Shown piece after piece: positions 22,446 to 32,664 of a stretch of 64,000 bases of DNA (positions are counted from its first letter, which is position 1; each line of letters opens with the position of its first letter). The notes beneath the pieces are model-generated. The model worked only from the letters and a program-made list of their open reading frames with translations, ran no database searches and was not told where the DNA came from. Location: contig NC_133658.1 in assembly GCF_037893015.1 (NCBI RefSeq), positions 139,667,822 through 139,731,821 on the forward strand, in the 5' to 3' direction. The stretch is from Macrotis lagotis. Its lineage: Eukaryota; Chordata; Mammalia; Peramelemorphia; Peramelidae. Both the position numbers and the translations under genes were made by a program.

Positions 22446-25400
22446 CTGATGAATAAAACATAGGATTCTAGAGTCTAGATCTGTTATACCTTATACCAGC
22501 CTGGGGTACATCCCTGGGGGAGGGGGGAGTAAGGCTAGAAGAGAAGATCTACTTTCTGAAGACAAATTTTCCTAGGGTTATAGAGAAGTTTTAAAGTCAA
22601 TATCCCTTTTCTCAGGTATGAATAAGGATCTAGAAAAGATCTGAGCATTCCAAGTCCCCAAAGCCTCCACAGAGTGCTTGAAATGGAATTAAAATGTAAT
22701 TGGGAAATATTTAACAAAAGAAATAAAAGTACAATGGAACATAGATGATGTTAATATTTTCTAAGTCAACATGTGAGTTGTAGGGATCCTTATGGAGGTT
22801 TAGTGGTTCCTGTTCCTATTTGAGTTTGATTCCATTGATCCAGAACATAGGTCCACTTTGGCACATGGGAGGGATATGATTCCCATTAATCCCTTCCCTA
22901 AAGAACTATTCCTTTCTCTAAAAACAAGGTTGTAAGGCTTTTTATCAAAGACCAATGGAAATGCTCCCTGAAGATGATTAGCATACTGAACCCAAGTTCT
23001 ATAAATTTCTAAAATCTAGAATAGGGTTATGGACTAGGTTTTCTTCTCAAGGCAAATAAGGACCAAAGAAAAGGGGCCATCCTTGGAGCTGGTGATGGAG
23101 AAAGGGTCAAAGAGAGGGAAAAAGCGATTCCTTATCCTATTTACCACTGATGCCAAGGAAACTATATATCCCATCTTGAGTTGTGAGATGTTCCCAGGAT
23201 CCTGGAGTACCTAGGAGTCGAAGCTTCTCCTTTACTTTCTCTCTAGTTAGCATGATGTTCTCTACCACTCCTTTGAGACTTCTCTTCCTACATAATCCAA
23301 GGAACAAGAAAAATGTAACAATACTCACCTGCATGTCCTTGTTTCTGCCTCACCAAAGGTTAGGGCTGCCTGAAGACTTGCTAGAGGGAATAACAAGTCT
23401 TCCTACCTCAAGTCCCATCTTACATCTATTCTTTTTTGTTTTGTTTTGTTTTTAGGTTTTTGCAAGGCAATGGGGTTAAGTGGGTTGCCCAAGGCCACAC
23501 AGTTAGGTAATTATTAAGTGTCTAATGCTGGATTTGAACTCAGGTACTCCTGACTCCAAGGCTGGTGCTCTATCTACTGCGCCACCTAGCCGCCCTGCAT
23601 CTATTCTTAATAATACTGCCCAACTAAACTTCTCAATGTCCTCTACCTTCTATGTTGGATATGTCTTTGGATATATATGTTACCCTGCATACAGAAATAC
23701 TAAATTTTGATTGCTGATGGAATGCAGAATATATTATTCAACCAAACAGTCCAGGAGAATGGAAATTTCTTAGGGCAAGGACTGTATCATTTGAATCTCT
23801 CTGTATCCCAGCACCCCCAGAGTCATATGCTTGATTAATATGTGATGAATCTAACTGAAGATAGGTTATAATTATGTTGATTTTCTCTTCTCAACTTAAT
23901 GGTTATAAGTTCTTCTGGCTTTTTCAAGAGCTATTAAGGAATCAGAAGAGTGCACCTAAATACTGATTAAAAGTCCTGAACTTGCCAACAAATCCAACAT
24001 AGTAAATACTACATTCTTCTTATGTCCATTGAATCCCATTCAAGTCCCTTGACCTAACATTTGTTAGGTGGACTCACTTCTTTGAACTTTAGGTTCCTAA
24101 TTTATAAACCGGGGATATTTTAATTATACTACCCACCTATCTATGTTGTAAGAAAAGGATGAGATGATGGGTGATAAATGCTAGCTGAGCTAAATAAAAT
24201 TGAATTGAAATGTTTTCAGTCTGGGAGTGGGAATTTCCTAAGCTCTACATTTCTGGCTACTCTGCTCTCTATTTCTCCCCCTCCGCTGCTTACCATTCTA
24301 CTCTCAGGGCAGGGTTATTGAGAATGGTGGCGATCATTTTTGACCCCAAGGCAGGAGGGCTGCCCCACATATATCGGGCATAGCTGTCCAACTGGGAGCG
24401 AATACACAGTAAGGCCTTATTGCTCATTGCCACAACGACCAGGTTGCCTATACGCTCATCTGCAGCAATCACAAACATAGCCATGTAGACCAGAAGAACA
24501 ATCAGGCCAGTGTTTCACAGACCCCCAAATTCTCAGCCTCCCTGGGGAGGGAAAATTCATCTAACTCCAGTATCATGTCCATCCCAAAGATAGTTCCATC
24601 CCTCCGACCCTAACCCAGCTGGACGAAAGAGGTCAGAGCCCCATAAATACTTCAGGGGCTCTTCTGCTGCTACATTTTCTGGAATGTATGGTTTTTCCCA
24701 GGAGAATGGTGGACTACTAGCCTTCTCCTTGCTGCCATTTATGCAGCTCCAAAGTCAGCACCAAATCCTCCCTTTCCCCACTGACCCATTCCCAGATTAT
24801 ACCATAGAGGCCAAAAGAATTGGAAAGAGATTGACTGCAGAAGAACTCAAAGCCTTGAGCCACAAAATAGCGTAAAATCTTGTTGTCCCGGTCTGGGTCA
24901 CCACTGACAAAGCCCTGATCTGGCACATCGAAAAAGAGGAAAATCTGCTTTTTCTGTAGGAAAGAACCGAGACAGCTGGAGTGGGGAGAAGGTAGGGAGA
25001 AAAGAAATGACAGTTCAAAGAGGAGAGCAGACTGGTCGGGCTCACCTTCATTACTTTAGACAACTTTATCCAATTATTTCTAGGCAGGATGAAGCTCCCA
25101 GAGTTGTATAGCACAAGGATGCTTCTATCAGGGGCATGCTGTAGGCAAAGATCATCTTAACCACTCTCACCCTACCCCAAGAGGTTGGTGGCAAGGGTGA
25201 GGAGGGAAACTCTCCACAGCTAGAAGGAAAGTATGGTGTTAGGAAGGGAGAGAGGGCTAAAGTAATGGAGGTAGGAAGAGGGATTTGTCAAAGAAAAGAA
25301 AAGCAGGTAAGGGGGTGGAGCTTCCTACCTCTAGTACATCAAAAAGCTTGCCTGTGTCTGAAATCAGCCGATAAGGATCCCAGAAGGTATACTCACGAAT

Positions 25401-28400
25401 AATAAAACCCAGATCCTGGAAGATGAATCCATGTTGCTCTGTGGAAACATACATACACAAGCCCTCATTTCCACTCCACCTCCACATCAGCCAATCCAGA
25501 TAGGGTGAGAAAGGAAGACCAAAGTCTTTCCATATTGGAATATGGGTCATTCATTGGCTGAGGATGATGCCCTTAACTACCAAGTAGATGACCTAGGAGT
25601 TTGAATTGGTCAAAGGACAGAATGAGGTGAAGAAAGTCTTAAGCTATTCCCTGTTATCACTGGTGGAAAGTAAGAAGGAAGAAAAATAGAATCTGTCCCT
25701 TAAGATGGAGCTAAAAGAAGTTACCCTCTTGGGGCAGCTGGGCGGCACAGTGGATAGAGCACTGGCCCTGGAGTCAGCCTGAGTTCAAATCTGACCTCAG
25801 ACACTTAATAATTGCCTAGGTGTGTGACCTTGGGCAAGTCACTTAACCCCATTGCCTTAAAGAAAGAAAGAAAGAATATAAGTTACCTTCTGGCAATCTG
25901 GCATCTTATTAGGAAAGCTAAAGCCTCCAAAACAAGTGAGTAGAGGGAAAGAAACTTGTTCTAGGAATGGGAGACAGTCCCTTCCCTTTGGCACCACTTA
26001 CCCTTTTGCGTTGGCTGCATATACACCACTCGAGAACCCCGATACCATTCCTTGAGGAACTTTGCCCCGAGCTGAATGGCACCGCTCCCACCAATAGTAT
26101 GCACACCCCCAACCTACCAGTAAAGAAAATAAACAATAATAATTATACCTTTAGCTGTATCAAATAGTTTTATATTACACAAACTTCTATTCAACCAAGG
26201 CTGGCTGCTTGACTCTGGGACACAAAGATAGACAACAAAATGTTGGGGCGGCTAGGTGGTGCAGTCAGGGGCGGCTAAGTGGCGTAGTGGATAAAGCACC
26301 GGCCTTGGAGTCAGGAGTACCTGGGTTCAAATCCGGTCTCAGACACTTAATAATTACCTAGCTGTGGGGCCTTGGGCAAGTCACTTAACCCCATTTGCCT
26401 TGCAAAAATCTAAAAACAAAAAGAAAAACAAAATGTCATGTCCTCAGGGTGCATATGATCACACAAGTAAGGATGATAAAATAAGATCAAATGAGATAAG
26501 TGCATTGTCAATATTATCTTTTCTGCCCATCTCACAATCTGCTCTCCCAAAAAACAGCCCTCTATCTTTCTGCTAACATTCCTTTCTCTTCTGATAGCTC
26601 CATCCTTGCATCAGTTTCTCAGGCTCATTGACTCAGTTTCCTTTGATTTTTCTTTCTTCCTCATCTCACCCATTCAATAATTTGATAATTCCTCTTCCTT
26701 CTATTTTTTTTTTGTTTTTTGTTTTTTGTTTTTTAGGTATTTGCAAGGCAAATGGGGTTAAGTGGCTTGCCCAAGGCCATACAGCTAGGTAATTATTAAG
26801 TGTCTGAGACCGATTTTGAACCCAGGTACTCCTGACTCTAAGGCCGGTGCTTTATCCACTACGCCACTACGCCACTCCTCTTCCTTCTATTTTTAAAATG
26901 TCTTCTGCATCCATTCCCTTTTTTTGGCAACCCCTACTTTAATCATCCTAGTTCAAGTCCTTCTCTCCTGATCAAGACTATCATAACAGTTTCCCAACTG
27001 GTCTTTTGACTTTCAGTTCATTCCATCACCTGTCCATCTCTTTTCCTAATGCACCATCACAATATCATGTCTTTATGCAAAAATCTTTATTGATTCACCA
27101 TTATCTAAAGTTAAAATCCTGATTCTGACATTCAAGACTTTTCACAACATAACTACAACCTATCTTCCTAGCCTAATCTCAGAATATCTCCCTTCACATT
27201 CTATTTTCCAACCAAGCTGTACTCTAATATTCTAGAACCCTCTATTTTTATTTTGCTCTCTCCTATCCCTATTCCTTTGCTCATGGCATCCCCCTTGGAA
27301 TAGATTCCTTCCTAGTTCCATCTGTTGAAGTTTTTACCTTCTTTCAATGACCTTTCAAATACTAGCTGCTTATTGAAACACCTCCCTCGCTATTCCCCTA
27401 CTCCCAGAAGAAAGTGATTTTTTCCCTCCTCAAATGTCTCCAGGTAATATTCTCTAGCTTCTCTTCCAAAATCACAGTCTACCTTCTATCATATTGATAT
27501 GTGTCCCCAAAATATCAACTTTCAACCTCTAATTAAATTTTATGATGATGGAGGGCAAGCACTTTGTTATTTTTCTTTTTTTTAATCCTTGGTACCTAGC
27601 AGAAGGCCTTGCACAGAGTAGGCACTTAATAATAAGTGTTTATGGGGGCAGATAGGTGGAGAAATGAATAGAGCTTTGGCCCTGGACTCAGGAGGATCTG
27701 AGTTCAAATGCAGCCTCAGACATTTAAACATTATTTAGCTGTGTGACCTTGGGTAAGTCACTTAACCCATTGCCTTAAATAAATAAAATTTTTAAAAAGT
27801 AATAAGTGTTTATTAAATTTGAATTTTAAACTGGAGAAAGGAGAATGAGATAGTCACAAATAGAGTGATCACTCCTAGTTGAGAGATCAGAATAGGTCTC
27901 ATGGAGAAGGAGAAGAAAAAGAAGGAAGATAAGGAAAAAGGAGAGAAGAAGAGAAAAAGGAGAAAGAGAAGGAAGAAAGAAAAAGAGAAAGAAAATGGAG
28001 AGGAGGAGGAGAAGGAAGAAAAGGAGAAGAGGAGGAGGAAAAGAAGGAAGAGAAAGATGAGAATAGTCTTTTGAACCAAGATGTGTCTTGAAGGAAAAAA
28101 GGATTTCAACTGGTAGAGGAAGGTAGAGGGAAGAGGAAAAGGGAGCTCATTTCAGCCATGGGAAATATTCTGTGCATTTCACTGGAACATGGAACATACA
28201 AATAGAAGCAATGTGAAATAAGGGTTAGAAAGGTAGATTCAAACCAAATTAAGGAAGGCCTTGAATGTCAAATTAAAGACTTTGTATTGTACCAGTAAGG
28301 AGCCCCTAAAGTTTTGTGAGCAGTGTAGATTCAAAAAGTTCAAAGTGCTTTTTTTTTATTGTTGCTTCATTGAGAGATAGTCTTTAAAATGGCAAGAGCC

Positions 28401-29716
28401 CTGGAGTAGGAGCCAGTAGACCAAAATTCTAATCTGGATCACACTCTTAATTAGATCTAAAATCTGAGGCAAATCACTTAAAATTCAATTTCCTCCTCTT
28501 TTCTTATTGTGGTAACTCTAGCCTGGTATAGATTACTCTGTTTCCATAGATGTTTAGATTTTTATGCCTAATTTTTCCTTTGGTTGGGGATAGGGAGTGA
28601 GAAAGTCAAGCTCACTTGCTGTCGCCACCCTCTTGCTAGAAATCTAACAGCCTTAGTAACATAGGAGGATTTATCTAGATGACCACACAGTAAAGAACTG
28701 GCAGTGAACACTAATAGTGCAGCATAGTTACTTAGTACAACTCCAATTTACAATTGAGTAAATTGAAAATTCCTCTCAATGAAAGTATAGTTGGTAAAAC
28801 ACTTTGAGCCCTTTGAAACTACCTTGCTCAAAAACCTCCAGGGATGCCCCTTACTTTGTTGAAGCCTAGTTAGAACAAAGTGAAGGAGAGAAAGCAGCCT
28901 TCTCACCCTGTTGTCCACAATGGCTGGGCTATGTCGGCCAACGAGTAACTCTGTGGCCACACGGACGAATGCTTCCAATCCATTCAGAGGCAGGTAGTCA
29001 TAGTTAAAGGAAGGATCATGAGCAAGCTTCCTCAGGATCTTGGACACCACAGGTGAAAGCCAGGGAATCTCATTTCTTGTCATGCAAACTATGAAGAATA
29101 TCAGAGAGTTCTGGTTTCTACTTGTCTTCATGGCTTTGCAGATAATCTACCTATTGCCCCATTGTTCATGGTTTCCCTTGAGAGATACCTGGGATAGGAG
29201 ACCTTGAGTACTATTGTCTATTTTTAATTTGCACAATAATATGCTATTAATTAGTGTACACATTTTTTCTATTAAGGTCATAGATGAACTCTGAATCCAT
29301 TTAAAGGCTGAGAGGTACATTGAGACTGGAAGGAGCAGGATGGGCAAAAAGGATATAGTTCTTAATATATCTCTAAAAATGATATGGAGGATAGAGGAAG
29401 AACAGAAGGGAATGAAGGAAGTCCTGGACAATTCAGCATTATCCCACTCACAACTGAACAATTATGTTACTAAGAAGAAAAATCAAAAACTTGAACTCTC
29501 TCTCTTTTCCCCTTTCTTCCCAAGAATAAGTCAACCCTACCCAGAATCAGTTAAGATATATTAAACACTGAGTCCCTAAGCTCAGCTCATGCAACATCTA
29601 CCTCCATAGGCCAGGTACACCTTGTTGGGGTTCTCATCTTGTTGGAAATCTTCCAGTAATTTGCCCACTGTCTTCGGGGCAAGGGGCACATCCAAGAATA
29701 CAGAAAGGGTGGGCAT
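22183..29716 (-). CDS. GOT1L1: GOT1L1, aspartate aminotransferase-like protein 1 (nine coding exons)
   Basis: This is a paralogue of cytosolic aspartate aminotransferase (GOT1), a fold-type I PLP enzyme family; in human and mouse GOT1L1 is mainly a testis gene of disputed activity. Nine exons (29602-29716, 28907-29088, 26002-26113, 25329-25438, 25046-25138, 24803-24953, 24294-24459, 23145-23287, 22183-22445) join in frame at GT/AG borders into 1335 nt, 444 residues plus stop; I recall the human protein as about 421. The start was chosen because MPTLSVFLDVPLA matches the family N-terminus and has A at -3; an in-frame ATG lies 27 codons upstream. Recognisable blocks are VCMTRNE-PW, VGGVHTIGGSGAIQLG, FDVPDQG, GFEFFCSQSLSNSFGLYDERIG, VVENIMLTREKVKEKL and KSGQINLTCIN. 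The Schiff-base lysine position (SxSKNFG in active enzymes) is Asn249. No disabling stop or frameshift is visible, so it looks like an intact gene for a non-canonical protein. Its neighbour ADRB3 is on the same strand 18.7 kb upstream. Confidence 0.93.
23145..23287 (-). CDS. GOT1L1: GOT1L1 coding exon 8
   Basis: Acceptor ...GGATTATGTAG, donor GTAAAT. It reads WKRSLKGVVENIMLTREKVK, then EKLRLLGTPGSWEHLTTQDG and IYSFLGIS. This is among the best-preserved stretches relative to human GOT1L1 and corresponds to the helix before the C-terminal small domain. Confidence 0.93.
23428..23596 (-). mobile_element. WSINE1-like SINE in GOT1L1 intron 7
   Basis: Reversed SINE flanked by CATCTATTCTT duplications (near 23417 and 23598). 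Confidence 0.92.
23735..23850 (+). mobile_element. L2 3' end in GOT1L1 intron 7
   Basis: Typical L2 tail: TTAGGGCAAGGACTGTATC, CTGTATCCCAGCACCC, ending in ATTAATATGTGATGAA. Confidence 0.6.
24294..24459 (-). CDS. GOT1L1: GOT1L1 coding exon 7
   Basis: Acceptor ...GATTGCTGCAG, donor GTAAGC. It starts by completing the Asp of YDERIG and reads on through GNLVVVAMSNKALL to ILNNPALRVE. The Arg of DERIG is the residue that contacts PLP phosphate in GOT1 (Arg266) and is present here. Confidence 0.93.
24803..24953 (-). CDS. GOT1L1: GOT1L1 coding exon 6 (PLP-lysine region, Lys replaced by Asn)
   Basis: Acceptor ...TTCCTACAG, donor GTATAA. The exon contains FDVPDQGFVSGD (Asp214-equivalent of the PLP pyridine-N contact kept; the Tyr of AYQG is Asp) and GFEFFCSQSLSNSFGLY. 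Active enzymes have SFSKNFGLY here; this sequence has SLSNSFGLY, so the internal-aldimine Lys is Asn249, codon AAT at 24821-24819. Confidence 0.93.
25046..25138 (-). CDS. GOT1L1: GOT1L1 coding exon 5
   Basis: Acceptor ...TTGCCTACAG, donor GTGAGC; exactly 31 codons. It reads HAPDRSILVLYNSGSFILPR, then NNWIKLSKVMK. The Asn of LYNSG sits where GOT1 has the PLP-contacting Asn of HNPTG, and the spacing to the following Trp is unchanged, although the rest of that motif is lost. Confidence 0.9.
25329..25438 (-). CDS. GOT1L1: GOT1L1 coding exon 4
   Basis: Acceptor ...TTTCCACAG, donor GTAGGA. It reads EQHGFIFQDLGFIIREYTFW, then DPYRLISDTGKLFDVLE, matching the NH-PIF-DAG and YRYYD region of GOT1. The Trp that stacks on PLP in GOT1 (Trp140, in PSWGNH) aligns with Lys at the end of exon 3. 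Confidence 0.92.
25732..25875 (+). mobile_element. WSINE1-like SINE in GOT1L1 intron 3
   Basis: GGGGCAGCTGGGCGGCACAG head, short internal deletion in GAGTCAGCCTGAG, (AAAG)n tail. AAGTTACC(C/T)TCT duplications flank it. Confidence 0.92.
26002..26113 (-). CDS. GOT1L1: GOT1L1 coding exon 3
   Basis: Acceptor ...CTGGTAG, donor GTAAGT. The exon reads VGGVHTIGGSGAIQLGAKFL, then KEWYRGSRVVYMQPTQK. It corresponds to the GT-G-A-L PLP-phosphate-binding segment of aspartate aminotransferase (GTGALRIGA in GOT1), with the Gly-Ser-Gly turn kept. Confidence 0.93.
26244..26420 (+). mobile_element. WSINE1-like SINE with duplicated head, GOT1L1 intron 2
   Basis: The 5' head occurs twice: a 22-bp GGGGCGGCTAGGTGGTGCAG copy at 26244 and a full SINE from 26266. 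ACAAAATGT repeats flank the whole, so the double head is inside one insertion. Confidence 0.9.
26580..27620 (+). mobile_element. L2 LINE relic, GOT1L1 intron 2
   Basis: Classic L2 3' text: CCCAACTGGTCTTTTGACTT, AAGTTAAAATCCTGATTCTG, CTTTGCTCATGGCATCCCCC, GGAGGGCAAGCACTTTGTTA, ending GTAGGCACTTAATAATAAGT. Interrupted by the SINE at 26710. Confidence 0.75.
26710..26876 (-). mobile_element. WSINE1-like SINE inserted in L2, GOT1L1 intron 2
   Basis: Reversed SINE flanked by CTCTTCCTTCTATTTTT at both sides. The head end has a duplicated CACTACGC unit. Confidence 0.92.
27646..27798 (+). mobile_element. Older WSINE1-like SINE, GOT1L1 intron 2
   Basis: Diverged head GGGGGCAGATAGGTGGAGA; TAATAAGTGTTTAT duplication at both ends. 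It inserted at the tip of the L2 tail. Confidence 0.88.
27900..28065 (+). repeat. Polypurine (GA-rich) tract, GOT1L1 intron 2
   Basis: About 165 bp almost entirely A and G, in AAGGAGAAG-type units. Accounts for the low-complexity Phe/Ser-rich frame on the other strand. Confidence 0.92.
28130..28500. mobile_element. L2 and MIR relics, GOT1L1 intron 2
   Basis: 28130-28330 is reversed L2 text (GGAACATACAAATAGAAGC, TAAGGAAGGCCTTGAATG). 28385-28500 is MIR-like (AGCCCTGGAGTAGGAGCC, GAGGCAAATCACTTAAAA), plus orientation. Confidence 0.5.
28907..29088 (-). CDS. GOT1L1: GOT1L1 coding exon 2
   Basis: Acceptor ...TTCATAG precedes TTTGCATGACA; with the preceding G this reads VCMTRNEIPW. The exon ends at IVDNR with donor GTGAGA. 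It covers the family segment with DPSFNYDYLPLNGLEAF, which matches the substrate-domain N-terminal region of aspartate aminotransferases. Confidence 0.92.
29602..29716 (-). CDS. GOT1L1: GOT1L1 coding exon 1
   Basis: Encodes residues 1-38 (MPTLSVF to KVYLAYG) plus one base of codon 39. The donor is GGAG^GTAGAT. The ATG is at 29716 with A at -3. The frame is open upstream to another ATG at 29797, but that extension does not resemble the family. Confidence 0.9.
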
Positions 29717-29799
29717 AATTAAGACGAAAACTGAACAAAATCTAACAGTATAGAGAACTACTTTCCTTGCTGTGTTCTCTTCAGATGCCTCCCACACCC

Positions 29800-31230
29800 A
29801 GTTCTTTCCTTCTTTTTCCTAGTTTCAGCTTTCTTCTCAGGTAAGTGTCAAAGGTGGCATTGAGAAGCCAGTTACCAGAGCAACATAATACTTAAAGGTC
29901 AGACACCATGGCAATAATAGTCAACAATTGCAACTTAAACATTCCATGAGAATGACAGAAAACACCCATTGAGAAATATGGCTGATATGAAAGATTGGCT
30001 GATTCCCAGAAAGAGGTAATTTTAAAAAATGATATTCCCTTACGCACTCATCCCTACTATCACTATCAACAACAAAAATCAAGAGTAGCAAACCATCTGT
30101 ATGAAGTTGTGAAGCAACCCCATTCCAGGCTACTGTTACCATAACAAGAAAGGTAAGATAGCTAAACTGGAGAGCAAGAAGGGATTTACTGCTATCAATG
30201 TCCCATTAGGACTTCCTACAGGTGAAAATAAAAATTGGTAGAAATAAGATATTTTTGCTGGCATTTTAAAGCTACCTACTTTGTCTTAGGAGGTTCTCCC
30301 TCATCCAAAGAGTCATTTGGGAACTCATCATATTGAAGCTGTGAAACTGCAGATGTCTGGCTTCTCAGGTAGATTTTATGGTGTACTTGGTTAGGTTTCC
30401 TTTGTTTTATATGACTCTGTGGAAGTGCTATTGAGTTGACTAAGGTCTAAGCAAAAGGGACAAAAAAAAGAACTTGGCAATGATGATGTGGTAACAATAA
30501 CAGCTATGTCATTAATAGCACCTTCTAGGCTCTTCTTTTTTCTCTTATAATGTGTCAAATCATAGAACCCTAATTGTTAGAAGTCATAAGAATCCTTACA
30601 ATCTGTATAAGGCTTTGAATGAAACAGAGAGCAGACCACACATTAATGAAACTGAGGAAAGTAACAACTCAAGTATAAGAATAAACACAAAAAGCTTCCT
30701 GCTTTCCTAAAGTAACCAATCTTCCAAGTCTGCCATTGAATCTATGGAGAAAGAAGTGAAGTCATATCAAGTAAAAAAATATATTTTAAGTATTTATTAT
30801 ATGATTGTACAGGGGGGCAAAAAGGCATTTTCAGTCGTGAGCAAGAGAGACTGTATTTTGTTTGGAGTAAGGAACAAGTTCCAAAACTTTAACTGTCTGG
30901 CTCTAAGTCCAAGAGCAGGGGGGTGGGGAACTCAGTTCTAACCTTTGGGCCTGTATATAAGCCTATAGTGGAATAATCATGGCAAGAAACCAAGATCAAA
31001 GAAAGTCAAGCAATTAGATCTCTCTGAACCTATCAAAACTCCCAATGGGATGGATAGTGATTGAATCTAGCAGCAGTCTAATGAGATATAAATGAATTAT
31101 CAGAAGAAATAGATAATAAAACTATCTTAATTTACCTCTCCCACTTTTTTGGAAGTGGAATAGGTTTATTTTTCATAAAGAAAAATAAATAGAGCATTAA
31201 AAATTGTCATGGAATAGGGGATGGGATGAA
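29800..31230. other. 5' flank of GOT1L1, nothing recognised
   Basis: No CpG island, clear TATA box or gene is visible upstream of GOT1L1. The absence of a CpG island fits a tissue-restricted promoter but proves nothing. Confidence 0.4.
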
Positions 31231-31234
31231 ATGA

Positions 31235-31595
31235 GTTGTCCTAGAAAACTAAAAGAAACAAGAAAGAAGTTAAGGAGTTGAATAGAATTTTAGAAAAGTT
31301 ATATAGAATAGACCTCTGAAGAACAGTGAATGGAAACAGCAAGGAGCATAGCTATTTCTCAGCTGCATATGGTACTTTCACAAAAACTGACCTTGTATTA
31401 GGGCATTAAAAATCTCATAAACAAATGCAGAAAAAACGACTAGATTAAAAATTGATCAGAAATTAACAAAATTCTGAACGAGTGGGTTAAAGAACAAATC
31501 AGAAGAAACAATAATTAAAAATGACAGCAATGAGACAACATACCAAAATTTCAGGGATGCAGTCAAAGCATTCCTCTAAGTACTACTAGGTAAAA
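31235..31595 (+). mobile_element. Worn L1 ORF2 fragment
   Basis: Parallels 12730-13280 of the large L1 (GAAAAGTTATATAGAATAGA, CTGCATATGGTACTTTCAC, GACAACATACCAAAAT) with many changes, so it is an older copy without a usable frame. Confidence 0.7.
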
Positions 31596-31597
31596 AT

Positions 31598-31850
31598 TTG
31601 GGGTAGCTAAGTGGTGCAATGAATAGAGTGCCAGGCCTGGAATCAGGAAGACCTGAGTTCAAATTCAGCTTCAGACACTGACCAGTGGTGTGATTCATAG
31701 CAAGTCACTTAATCTTTGCCTCAGCTTCCTCATCTGGAAAATGAGGATAAAAATGATAGCACATTCCAGGATTGTTGTTAGAATAAAATATAAAGCACTT
31801 TAGAAATTTTAAAGTGCTATTTAAATAAAAGCTTTTTTTCTTCCCAGCTA
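31598..31850 (+). mobile_element. MIR-type SINE
   Basis: GGTAGCTAAGTGGTGCAATG head, GTCACTTAATCTTTGCCTC, then CTCATCTGGAAAATGAGG core and AAAGTGCTATTTAAATAAA tail. It sits at the end of the L1 fragment. Confidence 0.75.
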
Positions 31851-32089
31851 TTCATTTCTAATCAAGGCCTAGCCCATCTTCCACCTCTGCCCTGAAGCCT
31901 TCTGGGAATATTGAGGAAAGACTTAAGGACTTCAGATTACAAGAATCTTTCCCTTCTCTGAATCTTTTTACTTTTTTCTTGCCCATAATCCTTTCCTGCA
32001 CAAACTAGATAGTTGTATATTTTAGATGTGTACCACTAATCATCCTGATTAAATTGCAAGATTATTAAGGACAGCTAGGACCATGGAAA

Positions 32090-32280
32090 GGGCCCTGAAC
32101 ATAAAATTAGAGGGTATGAAGGCCAGTTCTGCTATTTAACGCCTTTGTGACTCTGGGCAAATGGTTTAACCTTTCTGTGCCTCCTTTTGATATAAAAAGT
32201 ATAAGAATGAAAAAGCGATAAAAAAACTTGACCAATGGTTTCCTCATCTGTAAAATGAAAAGTTATAATAGCTAAAAAAA
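32090..32280 (+). mobile_element. MIR elements
   Basis: GACTCTGGGCAAATGGTTTA and CCTCATCTGTAAAATGAAA match the MIR core. Confidence 0.55.
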
Positions 32281-32311
32281 TAGCCCACATTTATATAGTA
32301 TCTACTGATAT

Positions 32312-32662
32312 ATCTCCCTGAAAATAAGACTGGGTTTTATATTAATTTTTGCTCTAAAAGTTGCGATATTATTTTCAGGGGATATCTTTGTTTTTTTAAT
32401 GTACAACAATCTACATTTATTCATGTACAAAAATCTATTTCAAGTATTAAATTTGTATTTAATTACACATTAATATTATTATAATTCAATAAAGCTATCC
32501 AATGTTGCAATGGGTGTACTAAATGCATCTATCCAACTGATGATCTTATTTGAGGCTTATTTTGGGGATAGGGCTTATATTATGAGCATCCTAAAACAAT
32601 CATACTAGGACTTATTCTCTAATTAGGTTTTATTTTGGGGGGGTGGGGGGAAATACAGTATG
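32312..32662. mobile_element. Non-autonomous DNA transposon (MITE)
   Basis: Imperfect terminal inverted repeats: left TATCTCCCTGAAAATAAGAC, right TTTTATTTTGGGGGGGTG followed by GGGGGAAATACAGTA. Internal repeats of the same motif occur (TTTTCAGGGGATATC; GGCTTATTTTGGGGATAGGG). No coding capacity. Confidence 0.6.
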
Positions 32663-32664
32663 TC

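Noticed and set aside
27813-28109. Phe/Ser-rich minus-strand frame in GOT1L1 intron 2
   Set aside because: Translation of a polypurine tract.
29717-29797. Upstream in-frame ATG of GOT1L1
   Set aside because: The 27-residue extension is unlike the family, which begins MPTLSVF.
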